Below are positions 11,440 through 24,875 of a stretch of 64,000 nucleotides of DNA, piece by piece. The stretch is from the NCBI GenBank assembly GCA_965153455.1, contig OZ234493.1:19892213-19956212 (forward strand). The letters are read 5' to 3'. The notes beneath the pieces were generated by a model. It was not told the DNA's origin, made no database searches, and worked only from the letters and a program-made list of their open reading frames with translations. Source of the DNA: Sphagnum compactum. Its lineage: Eukaryota; Bryophyta; Sphagnopsida; Sphagnales. Within the stretch, counting starts at the first letter, position 1, and every line of letters begins with the position of its first letter. Both the position numbers and the translations under genes were made by a program.

Positions 11440-14400
11440 GCAAGTTGAGCATGTTGAAGCAATCTACTCCGAGTTAGTGGAATATTCCTTGAGGCAAGGG
11501 TTTAGTTAACGAAGGCGCATTAACAAATTGTTTTTATCACATAGAAAACTCCATTGCGTAAATTTCAACTTAATTGGTGTCACTTTTTTCTTTGGTTTCT
11601 ATCTACAAGTAAACCTCTTGATTGACACAAAGGAGCATGATGGAATGGGTTTTTCACAAATGAATAGGCCTTTCAACAAGACAAAAAGGTTGTGGGAATT
11701 TTTCAAAACTTAGTATGAAATGCAGGCCCAACACAGGTCCAAAAACAAGATTATTTTACATATTATTTTATACTCAAACATTTTATTTCAAGGATTCTTT
11801 TACAAGTTGGAAGAATTCTTCCAGTATGTATGTAGACTGTCCTTTCCACCTTTTTTTTTTTTTCTTTTTTTGTTCTTTTTGGCATTTCTGTATATTTCCA
11901 AAAAAAATCTTTGTAAAGTTTTTCATCATCACATGTGTTGTAACTTATTAAAAACAAGAAAGTAGAGCCTTTAAAAGTATAGAAAATGAGAGAAATCATT
12001 TACAATGAATGGCTAGGAGGGGTGAAAAGTTAGTACACCATTTTGGTTTCACAACAAATTTGAAAAAAGAAAAAAAAGCCTTCCAACAAGAGTTTTCAAC
12101 ATGTAAAAATGTAAAACTTGTTTCAATTTCATCAAAGTCCGATAGCAAGTTGAAATTTTTTGCACATTCTTCATCCTATCTTGGTCCTTGCTACCTTTAC
12201 ATTGTTTCAAAAAGAGGATTGATTGATAACTTCATCAACATTCTTAGGATGTAAGAACATGAGAACAATGACAATGTCCTTTGTGTATTAAGCCTTGAAT
12301 TTTTAATTGGTGTTGAGGATAGGTCTTCTTCTTCTTGTAAAACAACATTTGTAATCATAATTTGGAAGGATTGTGTTGTTTATTTATTTATTTTTTTAAT
12401 CTCTTCTTCATCTTCCAATTGGAATGTGCACACAATCATGCCTGGCAAAGGTCTTGTAATAACAAAATAATTATTAGGAGTTGTAATTGCTAATAATAGT
12501 ATTATGGCTTGGGGTAAGAGTATGAATAAAAATGAAAAATAAAATAATGAGCTTCATGGCTCTTATAAGGAAAATCTTTTGAGAGGGGCATAAGAATTGA
12601 TTATGAATAATTTAGATAACTATTTTGAGTTAATAATAATGGGAGGTCAAGTATATAGACTTGGCCAAATCCTAAACTACAAATAATATAAAACCTATTC
12701 ATAGAGAGGGATGAAAAATTATAAGTGAGACACAATGATTAATTTGATACATGGGGAATAAATGTAAATAAATGTGGTTGATTATTCATTCCTTCTTGCT
12801 TTTAAGTATATAAAGGGTAGAAATTGAAGCTTTCGCTTCATAATTTGCATTCAATAATTTTGTGTTGTTAGTTGTTATCAAGACTTATAAAAATATCATA
12901 TATGAATAAGAAGCTTTGAAAAATTAAAATGTGAAAATTATTGTGAACACCATTGTGAAAACTTTATAGTCTTTGATGAATGATCCTCGTAAAGAAGGAA
13001 CTTTAGGTACATGTGATGAATACTTTTGAGGTGTAGTTCTCATATAAAGATTTGATTTTAGGTGTGTTGGTGATTCTATCCCAAAAGAATGTAAGGTCTC
13101 ATGTTTAAAAACATGTGAATGACGAGTATTACAATTGTTGTGTTGAAGTATATTTGATTATCTACCTATCAAGAAAGGATTAATAAAAAAATAACTTTCA
13201 TAGTTCTAGACACCCCCCCCCCCCCCCCCGCCCCCCAAGCTACAATCCCATTGATGCATGCAACCTTAATGTTCTTCATATCATTATTAATGACATTCAA
13301 AGCAACTTTTGTGACAATTAGTTGCTTTGAGTTCTATTTTGATTATAGATCTACAATTGAAAGCATAAAAACATATTCACAAAATCAACAACACAAACAC
13401 ACAAACAAGAGGGCTATTTGGCATGAAACAATAAGGCTCATGGTGACAATGGTAAAAAGCACCTCATTGCTATAGCAAGAAGCCTTGAATGGTGCAAGTA
13501 ATTAATATGTTGTGACAACATGGTTAATGGGGCACCTCATTGACATTTTTTTGGGTCAAGTTGTCAAGAACTCCATAACTCATTGATGTGGTGGACATAC
13601 TCTTACCTACTTCTTACTTGTTGTTTGGTTAATCGACAATTTTGCATAATAAGCTTCAAAATCCACTTCGTACACAATACACACAACGGACAATTTATCA
13701 ATATGTACAATGCAAAAATGATAGATTTATGGGTGAGATTTGGTTTGTTGATAATAATGGTTTTACTTTTCAATGTTGTGACATATTCACTGTAGCAATC
13801 AACTACAAGAGGAAGTAGCCAAATTTGGCTATAGGTCATAGAGGAAAGTAGAAAAGTTTAAGATCCTTTGTATATTTTGGTGACATGTGGGAACCTATCA
13901 TCTAAATATGGCAATTAGAGAAAAAAAAAATTTCCTGACCTCCTGAAATTTTTTTCACAAAAAATCACACTTTATTTTTCTCTTGTAACCAAGTGTCATA
14001 AATTATTAGCCTGGAAAAATAGAAGGCTGGAACTTGGTACCTTAAGTGCACATTAGAGACTAGAGTGTCAAGGTTCACCGAGTTTAATAGTGCATAGTGC
14101 ATCCTATGGATATTGCATAATGGCATTATCTCCCACATTGGGTACTCTTGTGAGATTTAAAAAAGAGAAACAGTTCACACAAAGAAGCTTTGGGTGAAGG
14201 CAGGAATCTCTCCTGAGTGACAATTATACATTGTGCATAAGGTAGTAACACATAATTTAACCAACATACTTACTAGTATACAATGTGTTAAGCTCTTTTT
14301 TTTTTTCTTTTTTCTTTTTTTGGGTTTCCAAATTTTCCAAATGTTTGACCTGAAAAATCTAATTTCAACCTATACCAAGGAATATTTTATGAAAAAATGG

Positions 14401-16321
14401 AAAACTCATGAGATTTTTGGAGGGGAAAAAAAAAAACACTCTAGATTCCTTCAATAGGTTGTGGTAGGTAGCCAAATTATAGAAGGATGCTAATGTTTTT
14501 TTGACTTTCCTATCTACTTTGTTACCAATTTGTTACCAAATTTGGCTAAATCATCTTATGGACAAATCACCACTTTGGTTACATCACAAAATTGAAAAAA
14601 GAACAAAAACAATGATATTAAGTACAAATACAACACTCTGATGCCAATGCATATCACTCACACGCGCGTGCACGTTGCACACATAGAGTTGAGTAGGACA
14701 GTTGCACAACAAAAAAACAGACACATGATAGACTGACTATTTTTGAGATTGAAGCCCTCACAATGTATCTTTTCGTGTTCTTCGTAAGAGTCAACATTCG
14801 GAGTCAAAGCTATCTATTTTATGTTACCCATGTATGTATATATAGTAAGTAAAACTTCTGAGGAGTTAACTTCGGAAGACTAATAATTTGTTGGGATTTG
14901 ATTGTCGGGATTCTAGGATTGGAATTCATATACATGTTTGTCATGTTAGTAATGTTTTGCTGGTTGGTGATTCAAAGTTCTTGTTAGAAACAAAGGATTT
15001 ATTTTCTGTAGCTGTTGTAAGACTCAACTTGGTGTTCTTCCTTTCTTCTAGTTACAATAGAACTTCAGCCTCATTGCAAAAATGTTAAGACAAAAGTTGC
15101 TTGTGACACAAAGATTTGAAACAGGAGTGGTCAAAATAGGGTGGTTACATGAGAAATCACATAACATTGGTCTACAGTCTAGACATCCAAAATAGTAACT
15201 CTTTCACCAGCAGAATATTTTCAATGTATCCCAAGGGCCCGTTATCCAGCCCAACCTGCCCTCTGCAATTTCCGGAGAGAGATAGTATCTTCTGGGTAGC
15301 ATAGGAAAAGATAAAATAAATTTCCTAAAATAAAATAACATAGAATAAATTTCTGCTGGAGATGTGTAAGGTTACGTCCAAGAAGCATGACACTCCCAAA
15401 AATAAGTGCTCATCAGCTCTGCCTCAAGCAAGGCACTTATTTATAGAATGCCACACTCCTCAAGAGTTCAAAGTCTTGAACCAAATATGTGGGTGACAAT
15501 TGGAGATACCCATTTATATCAACTTCATTTTGCATTCAAATTACGTAACCCTGTTATGGAGTCGCAAGGCTGATTATCATCACTCAAGATTTTGTTTGAA
15601 TCTGTCATGAGGGGTGGAGCCATTACATGATGATACTCTCGAGAGTCAACTGTGATTTCAGTCTGTGAGACTGTATTAAGGATTAGAGATGCCAGACTTC
15701 GAAACTCTGTGAAGTCTAGAGTCTAGACTGAAAGCCCATACATATATTCTTTGCACAGTAAAAACAGTGCACAAGAAATTAGACATAACGAGACAAAACT
15801 CTTGTTCACAAAACACTCTTTGTCTCATTGAACGGTCATTAGAGCCTTTCAGAGGTAATCAATGATTCATCAGCTGGGTATCAGCTGGGTCACAAGGGGA
15901 GGACGATCTGCATCATTATTGAGAGAACACAAACATCTGTATCTGATGATGAGAGACTTACACAGCCCACTGCTGACCCTTTCTGTAACATCCAAAACTC
16001 CTCTTCAGGAATGCCTGATGTATCTATCATCAATAAAGAACAATCTCTTGCACATGATTCATGCAATCAGACATCTCAATATCAAAACTCGCCGCTGATG
16101 CATTGCAGATATGAGAAAGTTCCTTCTTTTGCTGCCAGCCAAAGTTTGCCCCACCTGTCCCTCCCTCCCTCCCTTCTTGGTTCCTTTAACAAAGCTGAAC
16201 TCTTTCTTTGTAAACTAGGTTTTGTTTGTTTGTTTGTTGCCACTTTGTGGTGTCACAAACTTCATGATGGCTACTCATGTAGTAGTCATTTGAGTACTTT
16301 GATAAATCATCACAACAAATG
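11440..16321. other. AT-rich intergenic DNA, no recognisable gene
   Basis: Only short frames without recognisable domains are present. It includes a long C-run near 13211-13239, and a segment at about 13887-14590 whose two ends resemble those of about 32905-33900 (shared motifs GGAACCTAT, CTAAATATGGC and TTTGGCTAAATC). That suggests two copies of a poorly defined dispersed element. Confidence 0.45.
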
Positions 16322-16790
16322 TGGCTTGTGTCATTGGCCCAAGTGTGAACATGATAATATAGATAAATGTTTCAAGTGTGAACAAAACCCTAATAATAGA
16401 ACCCACTTTTGAAAAAACATTTCAAATTTTTAACTATATTCCCATGATGAAAATTTCTCAAAAACTCAATATCTTCCCCACCTTAGGTTTTTAAATTACA
16501 AAATCACCTCCAAGAAATCCCACTCATCAAGGACTTTCTAGCAACACCACCAAGATCTTGCCCCAATTTTCTTAATTTTTTTTAATTTTATTGAATTTTC
16601 AATGAGAAAAAAATTCCAATATTCAATAAGTCTTGCATCATAAGTCTAAAGATTAATCAAATGCACATTTCAATGCACACCTACCTTCTCATCAAGGGCT
16701 TTCCAATAATACTAAGAACTTGGTGAGGAGGGAGGGCACCATGGTTGAGGAGATTTTGACATGACAAACAAAACAATTAGCCTACCTTCC
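16322..16790 (+). mobile_element. TIR element family, copy A (partial)
   Basis: The copy begins TGGCTTGTGTCATTGGCCCA and continues AAGTGTGAAC. It then runs parallel to the copy at 52215-52753: CTTAGGTTT..AAAT.ACAAAAT, CATCAAGG..CTTTC, CCCAATTTT, a TTTTCAATGA block, CATAAGTCTAAA, CATCAAGGGCTTTCCA and GACATGACAAACAA. No clean right terminus was found. It is non-coding. Confidence 0.6.
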
Positions 16791-18782
16791 TTAATATATA
16801 AATTCACAAACTATCCTTCTCGATAAAGGGAAGAATTGTACATTTTTTAAAAGAGGTAAGTTATTTGAAAAAGAAAAATAGAGTTTACAAAGAAGAAAAG
16901 AAGAGATGTGTTGATGGGTATCACGGAGTTGGTAGGATATGGTCCAAAAGACAATTCAATAGTCTCATGATGTACAGTAATTCCTAATTTACAATCAAGC
17001 TCTTGGTTCCCAAAGATTTTGTGATAACATTGTGTACAATCAAACTATTGCAAGAGTGTGATTCAAACGTTTGTCTACAACCACACCCCATGCAAACCAT
17101 TGCAAGTTTTGCATTGCAAGAGTGCAATTCCAAAATGGCTCCAAAAAAGTGAGACCCTTTTTTGGTAGGTACATCATCCCATGGTGTGTTTGTTGTATTG
17201 AGGAGGACTCAACCCAACTATGGTTCCTTATCATTGAGTCCAACGTTTCTTTTGGGTGTGAAATTTCGCCAAAATGTGAAAAATGAAAGTAAAAAATGCA
17301 ATTTTCTGTCACAATATTTCTTTCCTCTTAAAAAATATTGTCAAATTTAGAGACTTTTTTTGCGGAAAACATTTCGCCACATTTGGACTCTGCTTTTTAG
17401 TTTGGTAGAAGTTTTGAAACTAGTTTTATTACTGTTTAAACAGTTTCCTAAAAACCTGTTGCCATTTAATGCTAAATTCCTCTTGGGATTTTAGCCAATG
17501 ACACAACATCTGAAATTTGGAAAAAGAATCACTGATTGGGTCACCTTGTAACCCCGTGTTTAAATAGCCAATATTATCATCACAACTTTTTCTTTTTCAG
17601 AAAATTAAACAGAAAAAAATGGCAGACCCGACCTGACAAAGCCATCACTACCCCCAAAGTCAAAGCTCATTGGCAGAGGGGGGCCCTGCAGGCAGGGGGT
17701 TTCACTTGCACTCCACTGGATTTGAACCCAGGACCTTTTTTATCATCACAAAATTTAACCTTTTTCACTGGCTCACCAACTATCCCATCATAGGTTCTTA
17801 ACAACCCCATGCACATGCACAAATGTCTCCCTTCCCTCTCCTCCTCATCAAGGTTTTTTATTCAATTTTTTGATAGAAAAAAATTGGTGTAAATTTCCCC
17901 AAAATTAGCAAAATTAGTTGAATTTGCACTAGAACAACTAAAAATTTCCATTCAAACTAGTTCAATTCAAGCTTTCAAATGTCAACACTTCACTACACGA
18001 TTATGGGTAATATTTCAGTTAACCTCCTCTTACATAATCGATTCAGTCAGCCACGAAAGTGGCTTTGTCAAGTGTTCAAAGTGGCCAAAGTTTTGGATTT
18101 CAAAACAATACATAGTCCTAATTAAACATTTATTGGGAAATCAACAGATGGTTCACCTTCATACCAAAATGCCTTAATATTCACATTGTTAATGAGATGG
18201 CAAAATTATCCACTTTCTACTTTATTCAATTGCATGTTTTTTGAACTTTTGACGATTCAAGCGTTTTATGTCGTTTTGTATCAAAGAAAAAAAAAGCGTA
18301 AACAATTGCACAATATTTGAGTATTTCCTCCAATGTAGTATATACCCTATACACGATGCATTATATTCCTACACATGTTTTTTTTGTGTTATGTTTATTA
18401 CATAGGTTAACTTACAAGTATTATTGTGAGGATTTTACAAGGGATGTACATTGTGCATATTTAATTTTAATTAATTAACAAGCATCAAAATATACTATTA
18501 CAAAAATATGTATTTCATGCCCTAACATTGTGATTAAGATGACTTCCATAAAAACCTAGATTAATGACATGTGCAAAACGTGTCTAGTTACTTAATCATC
18601 AACTTTCTATTAGATTATATGAATTGTATCCAAGCTTCCAAAATAATCCATGTCCTCCACAAAAAGGAGAAGGAAGGGAAACAACTTTAGATAATTTTTT
18701 ACCTTTGGACATGATATAAATGGTGGGAGAATGCTATTTGTCCATCTTGTAATCATTTTGTTGGAATCACCAAAGTTAGAAC
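16791..18782. other. Intergenic DNA without a recognisable gene
   Basis: AT-rich DNA holding a SINE-like unit (17600-17790) and short frames in both directions at 17040-17350 that mirror each other and look like chance. Nothing else was recognised. Confidence 0.45.
17600..17790 (-). mobile_element. tRNA-derived SINE-like unit
   Basis: On the minus strand, GGATAGTTGGTGAGCCAGTG (17786-17767) resembles a degenerate A box region. It is followed about 40 nt later by CTGGGTTCAAATCC, a good B box (17718-17728 core). This is the spacing of a Pol III internal promoter. No cloverleaf can be folded by eye, so a true tRNA gene is unlikely. The body continues into GC-richer sequence and ends near a T-run at about 17610. 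Target-site duplications were not found. Confidence 0.4.
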
Positions 18783-19160
18783 ATGAAATCACATCGATTG
18801 AAAAATTTAAAAAAACACTTGTTTGCAAATCTCCCCAATGATATACATTCCAACTATCTCAACCACATAGTTCACAATTTACAACCTAAAAAAGCAATGA
18901 TGAATAAATTGCATTCATTACCTAGAATAATTGTCCTTGAAAGTGAACATGCCCAAGAAGGTTGGCCAAAGGTTGTATATAAAGGAAACTTTATTAATGA
19001 AGATGTACACACCTTTGCCTTTGTTATGGTAAAAGAAATTGGTCATTATTGTTGGTTGCATGGACCAATGAATCATTTAATTTCAAGAGCAACAACTAAC
19101 GTACCTTACAAAAATTATGTGACACATCTTCAACTTCTTATGCCTATGATTAGATTTTAG
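18783..19160 (+). CDS. Unrecognised 125-codon reading frame
   Basis: An ATG frame of 125 codons with protein-like composition stands out from its AT-rich surroundings. It contains PRIIVLESEHAQEGWPKVVY and, further on, HTFAFVMVKEIGHYCWLHGP. I cannot assign a family, and no signal peptide or long hydrophobic span is evident. It may be an exon, or a fragment of a decayed gene or element. Degenerate AAAGGTTCTA-type repeats follow at about 19250-19400. Confidence 0.3.
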   Translation: MKSHRLKNLKKHLFANLPNDIHSNYLNHIVHNLQPKKAMMNKLHSLPRIIVLESEHAQEGWPKVVYKGNFINEDVHTFAFVMVKEIGHYCWLHGPMNHLISRATTNVPYKNYVTHLQLLMPMIRF

Positions 19161-21200
19161 AACACTATTCTTTTACATGACTAGAGGAATGGGTACAAGA
19201 ACCCATAGAAGTTTATAATCTTTTAAATCTATGTTTAAAAGAAGCCTTCATTGTGAAAGTTGTAAAAGGTTCTATAAGGTTAAGGTAGCCAAGTTGGTGG
19301 AGAGTTTTTGAAAACTTAGTTGGTGAAAGGTTCTACAAAGCCTAGTCAGCAAAAGGTTTCAAAAACTTGATGAACCCTACAAGGTTCCATAAAATAGTAT
19401 AAACAAAAGGCTTCAAAGGCACCCACTTCTCATGAACAAAAGCCCAAGGAAATCATTCCTTGTGTATTTTAGAAAGCGCATGAAATAAAAAGGTAATTTT
19501 TAATATGTTATGCAATAATAGAATATTCTAGATATTTATTTAGGTATATTTGAAATATATTCTCATAATGAATTATAGGCACTCTATTTATATTTAAGTG
19601 ATATATATATAAATTACATCTTATATATTTTTGCATATTGTTTGGAATAAAATGGAAATGACATCATTAAGAACACAAATTGTGATCTATGTAATGCACT
19701 TTTGCCTTTAGTCCTAACATTAATCTATATTGTCCTTGGTAACCATTTTGAATTGTGTAGTGACAACAATGACTTGGATGTTTAGGTAGGTGCCCATTGG
19801 TTGTTAAGTTCTAACATGTTTCCTAATGCAATAGCCAAATTTCATATTCAAGTTTATGGTGATTGGCATGGAATATATATATATATATATATATATGGTT
19901 CTATTTTCTGATCAATGACATGTATTTGAAGGGGTCAATTTTTGTGCATGAACTAGAAGCGAAAAATAGGTGCACATCAAGAAGTGAAATGTAAGGAGTT
20001 TGAATGCTATTTTGGAATATTGTGGTGGGGGTTGTTGGGCAATCATCCAAATCTCATTGAAGTTTTGGGATCAACAAATAATAGTGGCCATTATGTATGG
20101 TTGTAAAAGATGATAGGGAGCTAAATCTAGAGCCTTTGTTTGATGACTAACTTGTTCAATTAAAGATTAAAGATATAATATCCTAATAATAATTTGATAT
20201 AATATGTGTCGATTTTCAAAGGCAATGCCTATTATCATTAAAATAGAGATGTGAATGTTGATCAAGAATTCCATTTTTTTGGGTCTCTTTATTGCACACC
20301 AAATCATATGCCTTGTTACTTATACCTCGCAAACTTAAACAATTGTGATTTTTGCACATTTTGTTGAAGGAATTAACCCTTAAATGACATTTGACCAAAA
20401 AAGTCCCATTTGAACAAGTGACCAGCCCATACAAACCTTCCTAAAAATTATGTAAGATGTTAGAATTTGGGAAATTAAACTTCAAGCTGGATCTTTCCAT
20501 GTGAAAAAAATAGATTTGGTAGTAATATGGAAAATCCCCATTGTTGAAAGTGAAATCTTTTTGGTTTTGGGCAGCCTTAACAATTCCAAGTTTTTGGAGA
20601 TTTTGACCTTACTACCACTCTTCAATGATAGAAAAATGTCATGGGTAGATAAAAGGCATCCATATGAATTGGATGAAAAGAAAATTGGATAGAAAAGGCT
20701 TTGGATGAGGAAGAAATGCATGGTCAAAAATGCATAGAGAGAGTGCATCCACACATAATGAAGCAAAACCAATTTTTTGAAAAAGTGCTCTTTTGACCCA
20801 GCCCCTATGACATTCCCATTATTTTGTAGCATGGGTAGATAAAAAAAACATTGGAAGTTGGAGATAGTAAATCTACCCAAATTTGAAAAAAAATGTCACC
20901 TTGGCTTGAGAAAGGTAAATAGGAGATCAAAATGGTGGGAAACATAGTATGACATCTATCATATGACATAGGGTTGTCAAATTTTAGGTTGAGAATATGT
21001 AGGTAGGAAAAATGGGTCGGTAGTAGACCAATATGGTCCGTTGTGATGTTATGGGTTAAACTTTGAAGATTGTTAATTCTTGTCACCATGAAAGTCATCA
21101 ACCTCATGTTGGGGGCTATGTCGTTGCTAGAGGATATAGGTTGTTGTCATTGTTGTGGTGACCAAGTTTTCACTTGGGAGGTTTGTTTTGTTCTTACATT
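19161..21200. other. AT-rich intergenic DNA with an (AT)n microsatellite
   Basis: An (AT)12-like tract lies at 19872-19896. Minus-strand frames at 20216-20434, 20482-20880 and 20805-21107 lack recognisable domains. No gene is supported. Confidence 0.5.
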
Positions 21201-21347
21201 CACTATAAAAAAATCGCTTGCAACCAATTTTTGCAATTGAAAAATGTCATTTGTAATTGTTTTTTATTTGCAAATGACACTTTTTACTTGCAAACAAAAA
21301 TGTTTAGTTACAAAAATTGATTATAAATGACATTTTTTTTTCTAGTG
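21201..21347. mobile_element. 147-bp CACTA-type MITE with 3-bp target-site duplication
   Basis: The left end reads CACTATAAAAAAATCG. The reverse complement of the right end reads CACTAGAAAAAAAAATG, so the terminal inverted repeats start with CACTA, the mark of En/Spm-like elements. The 3-bp ATT precedes the element (21198-21200) and follows it (21348-21350), matching the 3-bp duplication made by that superfamily. The 147-bp interior has no coding capacity, so it would need a transposase in trans. Confidence 0.8.
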
Positions 21348-24300
21348 ATTGTAAATCATCATTGTTATGGCCAAGTTCGTGCTCAAATGGTTTTTTGCCA
21401 CTTCCACATTGTATATGGTAGACAAATTCAAACTAGTTCATAACTTTTGGAAATTTTAAAACTTTTAAAGCTTGAAGTAATTATAGGTTTTTTAAGAGGA
21501 AATTTGAACATTTGGCATTGTGAACATCATCATGTTCTAGTCTTCCAAAATGGAAGCTTTATTCTTGATGTTATGGCAACCATGTTTACAATTTTGCTTT
21601 AACTTGAATTCACTTAATGCATTTTGTGAGTTTTGACATTAAATATTTGAATATTTCATTAAGATTGATCGTTATGGGTCTGTTGGAACAACGTACGTTA
21701 TTTAGATACAATGTTAGCTACAACAATCTTTAGCTTACTTTGACCAAGTTCTTGGGTTGTAGAATGTGGTAGTTTCATGCATGGGCTTGTGCTCCTTTTG
21801 CACATCAATGTAGCCAAGAAGCTCCTGAAGCAATAACCAAATTATAGTCCAAGGAGGTGAAACTTTGTTATTGTTCTTGTTTTGATTTGTAAAACTCATT
21901 CAATGATGTCATAGATAAGTGATGTCTCATAAATTTAATCACATTATGTTTAATGATGCTCCAACCTTGCTATTAGTAATGCTAAACTTAATGGTTGATG
22001 CTTGTTGCAATGGTTACAACTTTGCTCCTAGAAATGGACATTCTTTTGCCCTCTTTTCATGATTAGGTTTTGGGAGACATATATGAAAAGGTGCTAAAGT
22101 TGAGACTTCTTTTAACTACACAATTTTTTCCTTGCCTCCTTAGCATGTTGAACTATCTTCCACAATTGTTGATGAGGCCATGTGACAAAGATTTGCTTGT
22201 TGAAGGTGTGATGAACTCTTTTGAAAGCTTGACAAAGTTCATACTATGCTATTACAATATGGTAAATGAAAAGAGGATTTTTGCTTGGGCCTCTTGTATT
22301 TTTTACAATCTTGCATTCTAGATGGGTTTTGGAAGTTGAGGTGACCCTAAATTAACACAACAAGTTACCCTTCAAGTCTTGTATAACATTGCATGAAGAA
22401 TGAAATTGCTTTAAAGCCTTTCTTTAGAAAAATGTTCCTCGATGAATATTTTAAATGTTTAAAAAATTGGGTTCACAAATGTGATTGTCACAAAATACAA
22501 ATTAAAAACCAACAGCTTATATTTTCATACATGTTTTTCACACATTATTTCCCAGCCATGTAACAACTAGATATTAATATGTGCTAGATGCTTGAGAGCA
22601 AATTCACATCCATTCACGAATTCAATTTTCTTGAGTTGATGGAAATCAATTAAACAATGAGTGGATAGGATATGGTTAGTTATCAAGTGACATTGTTTGG
22701 CAACTTGTTGATAATTCCATCAGGCTCCATCAGGCTCGCGTGATACTTCATAATGGAGTTGATGCAAAATTCAGTGAAAATAACCAAACAACACCAAATC
22801 GATTAAAACTGAGAAACAAAAGAAACATTAAGGCTGGGCGACATCTAATAAAAATAGGGAATGGTGATTTGAGTAAATTGTACATCCCCCACTTCACTTC
22901 TCTTCTCTAGTTCCCTTTCCATTAGGAAACACCTTATCATAAAGTGTGAATAGCACTCTGTACATTATTGTACAATATGACCTCAATTCTGGAATCTCTG
23001 GCTAACAAGAACCAGGTAATGGAAAATAATAGAACTACGCTTTGAGGTAGTACTCAAAGTGTAGTTTTATTATTACAAACACCCCATTCCATTATACATT
23101 CCCTTATCTATATACGATGTAATTAACTGTTACGGATACAGCTCTCCATTGGGAACCAGCTGCCAGATTCCCCTCACAAATGAATCATTCATTTGATACT
23201 TGGCGCGGTGTGTGTTTGTGTACTCTTGCCATGCCTGAGCATTTCTTGTCTTTGGTGGTAATAGCTTTCAAATTTGCTAGGAACCTACGACAGAGATCGC
23301 TAAAGTTAAGTTTTGTCATTATCAGTCTAGTGACGAGTGACCAAACTTTCTAAAGTTGTGGACTAGAAGAATATACACCCACAGTTGGTGCCTCTGCAAT
23401 CAGGGTAAGCCAAAAATGGCAAAGAACCCTTCTAGGCAAAAAAATCTTGCAACCACCGAGGTGATGCAGCATGCATTCTGGGGCCCACATCTTTTGGGTG
23501 GGGGGGGAGGCTGGGGGTGTGGGATTTTGTTCTTCTCAATGTGTTCTCCCCATCACAAAAGAAAAGAAATTGAACTTTTGGAGGTCTCCCCACAACTAAT
23601 TAATATGAATCACACTGTCCTACCATATAACAGTGGTGACTAGAGGATATTCTTGTTAAGTGAAGTCCAAATGTGACCATGAGGGGGAAGAAAGTGGTCT
23701 TGCTTCTAGGGCTAGTGTCTCCAGTACCACAAGAAAATGAACCAGACAGGAAATATGGCAAAGTAGTTGTAAACTGGATAGGCAGGTAAAGCCACCCAAA
23801 GTATTATGACCTGAAGCAATTGTTACAAGGGGGTGAGGAACATATTGATTTCAAAAGATGAGAATGGCAGTATAGCCTACATGACATCATGGGGTGATTG
23901 TAGTAATATGCCATTTTTGGCTGGGAAAGGTTGATGTGAAAAGTAATCACAAAGTGGGTGTATGCTCAACTTGCCTATTGGAGATCCTCACTTGGGGTCA
24001 GCTTCCACATTAATGAAATGAATGATTAATGTTTTCCAAAATAATCAGTTCATATTTTATATTCTCAGATTATTATAAGTTCATGATTTACAATAGTCTA
24101 CTATAATACTCTCATATGAGTAGTGAAAGTATTCAGATCATAGCCAACAATAATTATGAAGGCTTACAACATCTCAACTTCATATTTTCACAAAAAAAAT
24201 TCAGTTCAAAATCCAAAGAATTAGTTGATGATGAAACTGACCCTAAGGTAAGGAGGTATGTCGGCATTTTTTACATGACACTGCATTCACAGTTCACACC

Positions 24301-24875
24301 TGCTGCTAGCTATGCATAACTAGTGTAGTTGGCTATCATGGACTTGTTAATCAGACGCTATCTAGCACCTTTGGTGAGAGGAGCTTACGTAAGTTGATGA
24401 TTGATACACAAGTTTCGATGTTAGTTCACTTGGGTTGGCATCTTCCCTCTAGTGACAAAATTTCACTGTAGTTTGGCAGGTTGGAGTCTTTGATGCCAAA
24501 TGGATATATAATAAAGTTATGGCAACTCCAGTGATATTTTTGTTAGCTCAAGCTTGCAATCTTCCTCCTCCTCTGCATCTGTTTTGTTGTTTACACTGTG
24601 GCCAGCATTGCCCAGAGACTGTCTAGCAGCTTGGTTCCACGTTCTTTGTCAGGTCCTTTGTTCCAACAGCATCTCTTCCCAGGTTTGGTTGCGAGTTGCA
24701 CTCTTGGTGACTTGGCTGGCCTCTTTGCAATAAATGAAGTGAACAAAAAGATGACACCAATTCACATTTCCATTTTCTTTTTAAAAAACTCGTCAAATTT
24801 CTCCTTTTTTTTTTGGGTTTTGTTTTGTTTGGAGAGCTGGCTACCACAGGTCTATCTACTGTTTTAATGGTGTTG
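21348..24875. other. Intergenic DNA without a recognisable gene
   Basis: The 83-codon frame at 22070-22321 and others at 23356-23643 and 24116-24319 show no recognised motif. A 22-bp hairpin lies at 23025-23074. A short GC-richer stretch at 24597-24720 is open on the plus strand but begins with GTG and is unrecognised. G-runs occur near 23500. Confidence 0.45.
23025..23074 (+). repeat. 22-bp hairpin with G-U wobbles on the plus strand
   Basis: Arms 23025-23046 and 23053-23074 flank the 6-nt loop GTAGTA. Twenty of 22 positions are Watson-Crick. Both remaining positions are G opposite T, so plus-strand RNA would pair along the whole stem with two G-U wobbles, while minus-strand RNA would have A-C mismatches. 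It may be a small-RNA-type foldback or a MITE remnant. Confidence 0.7.
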
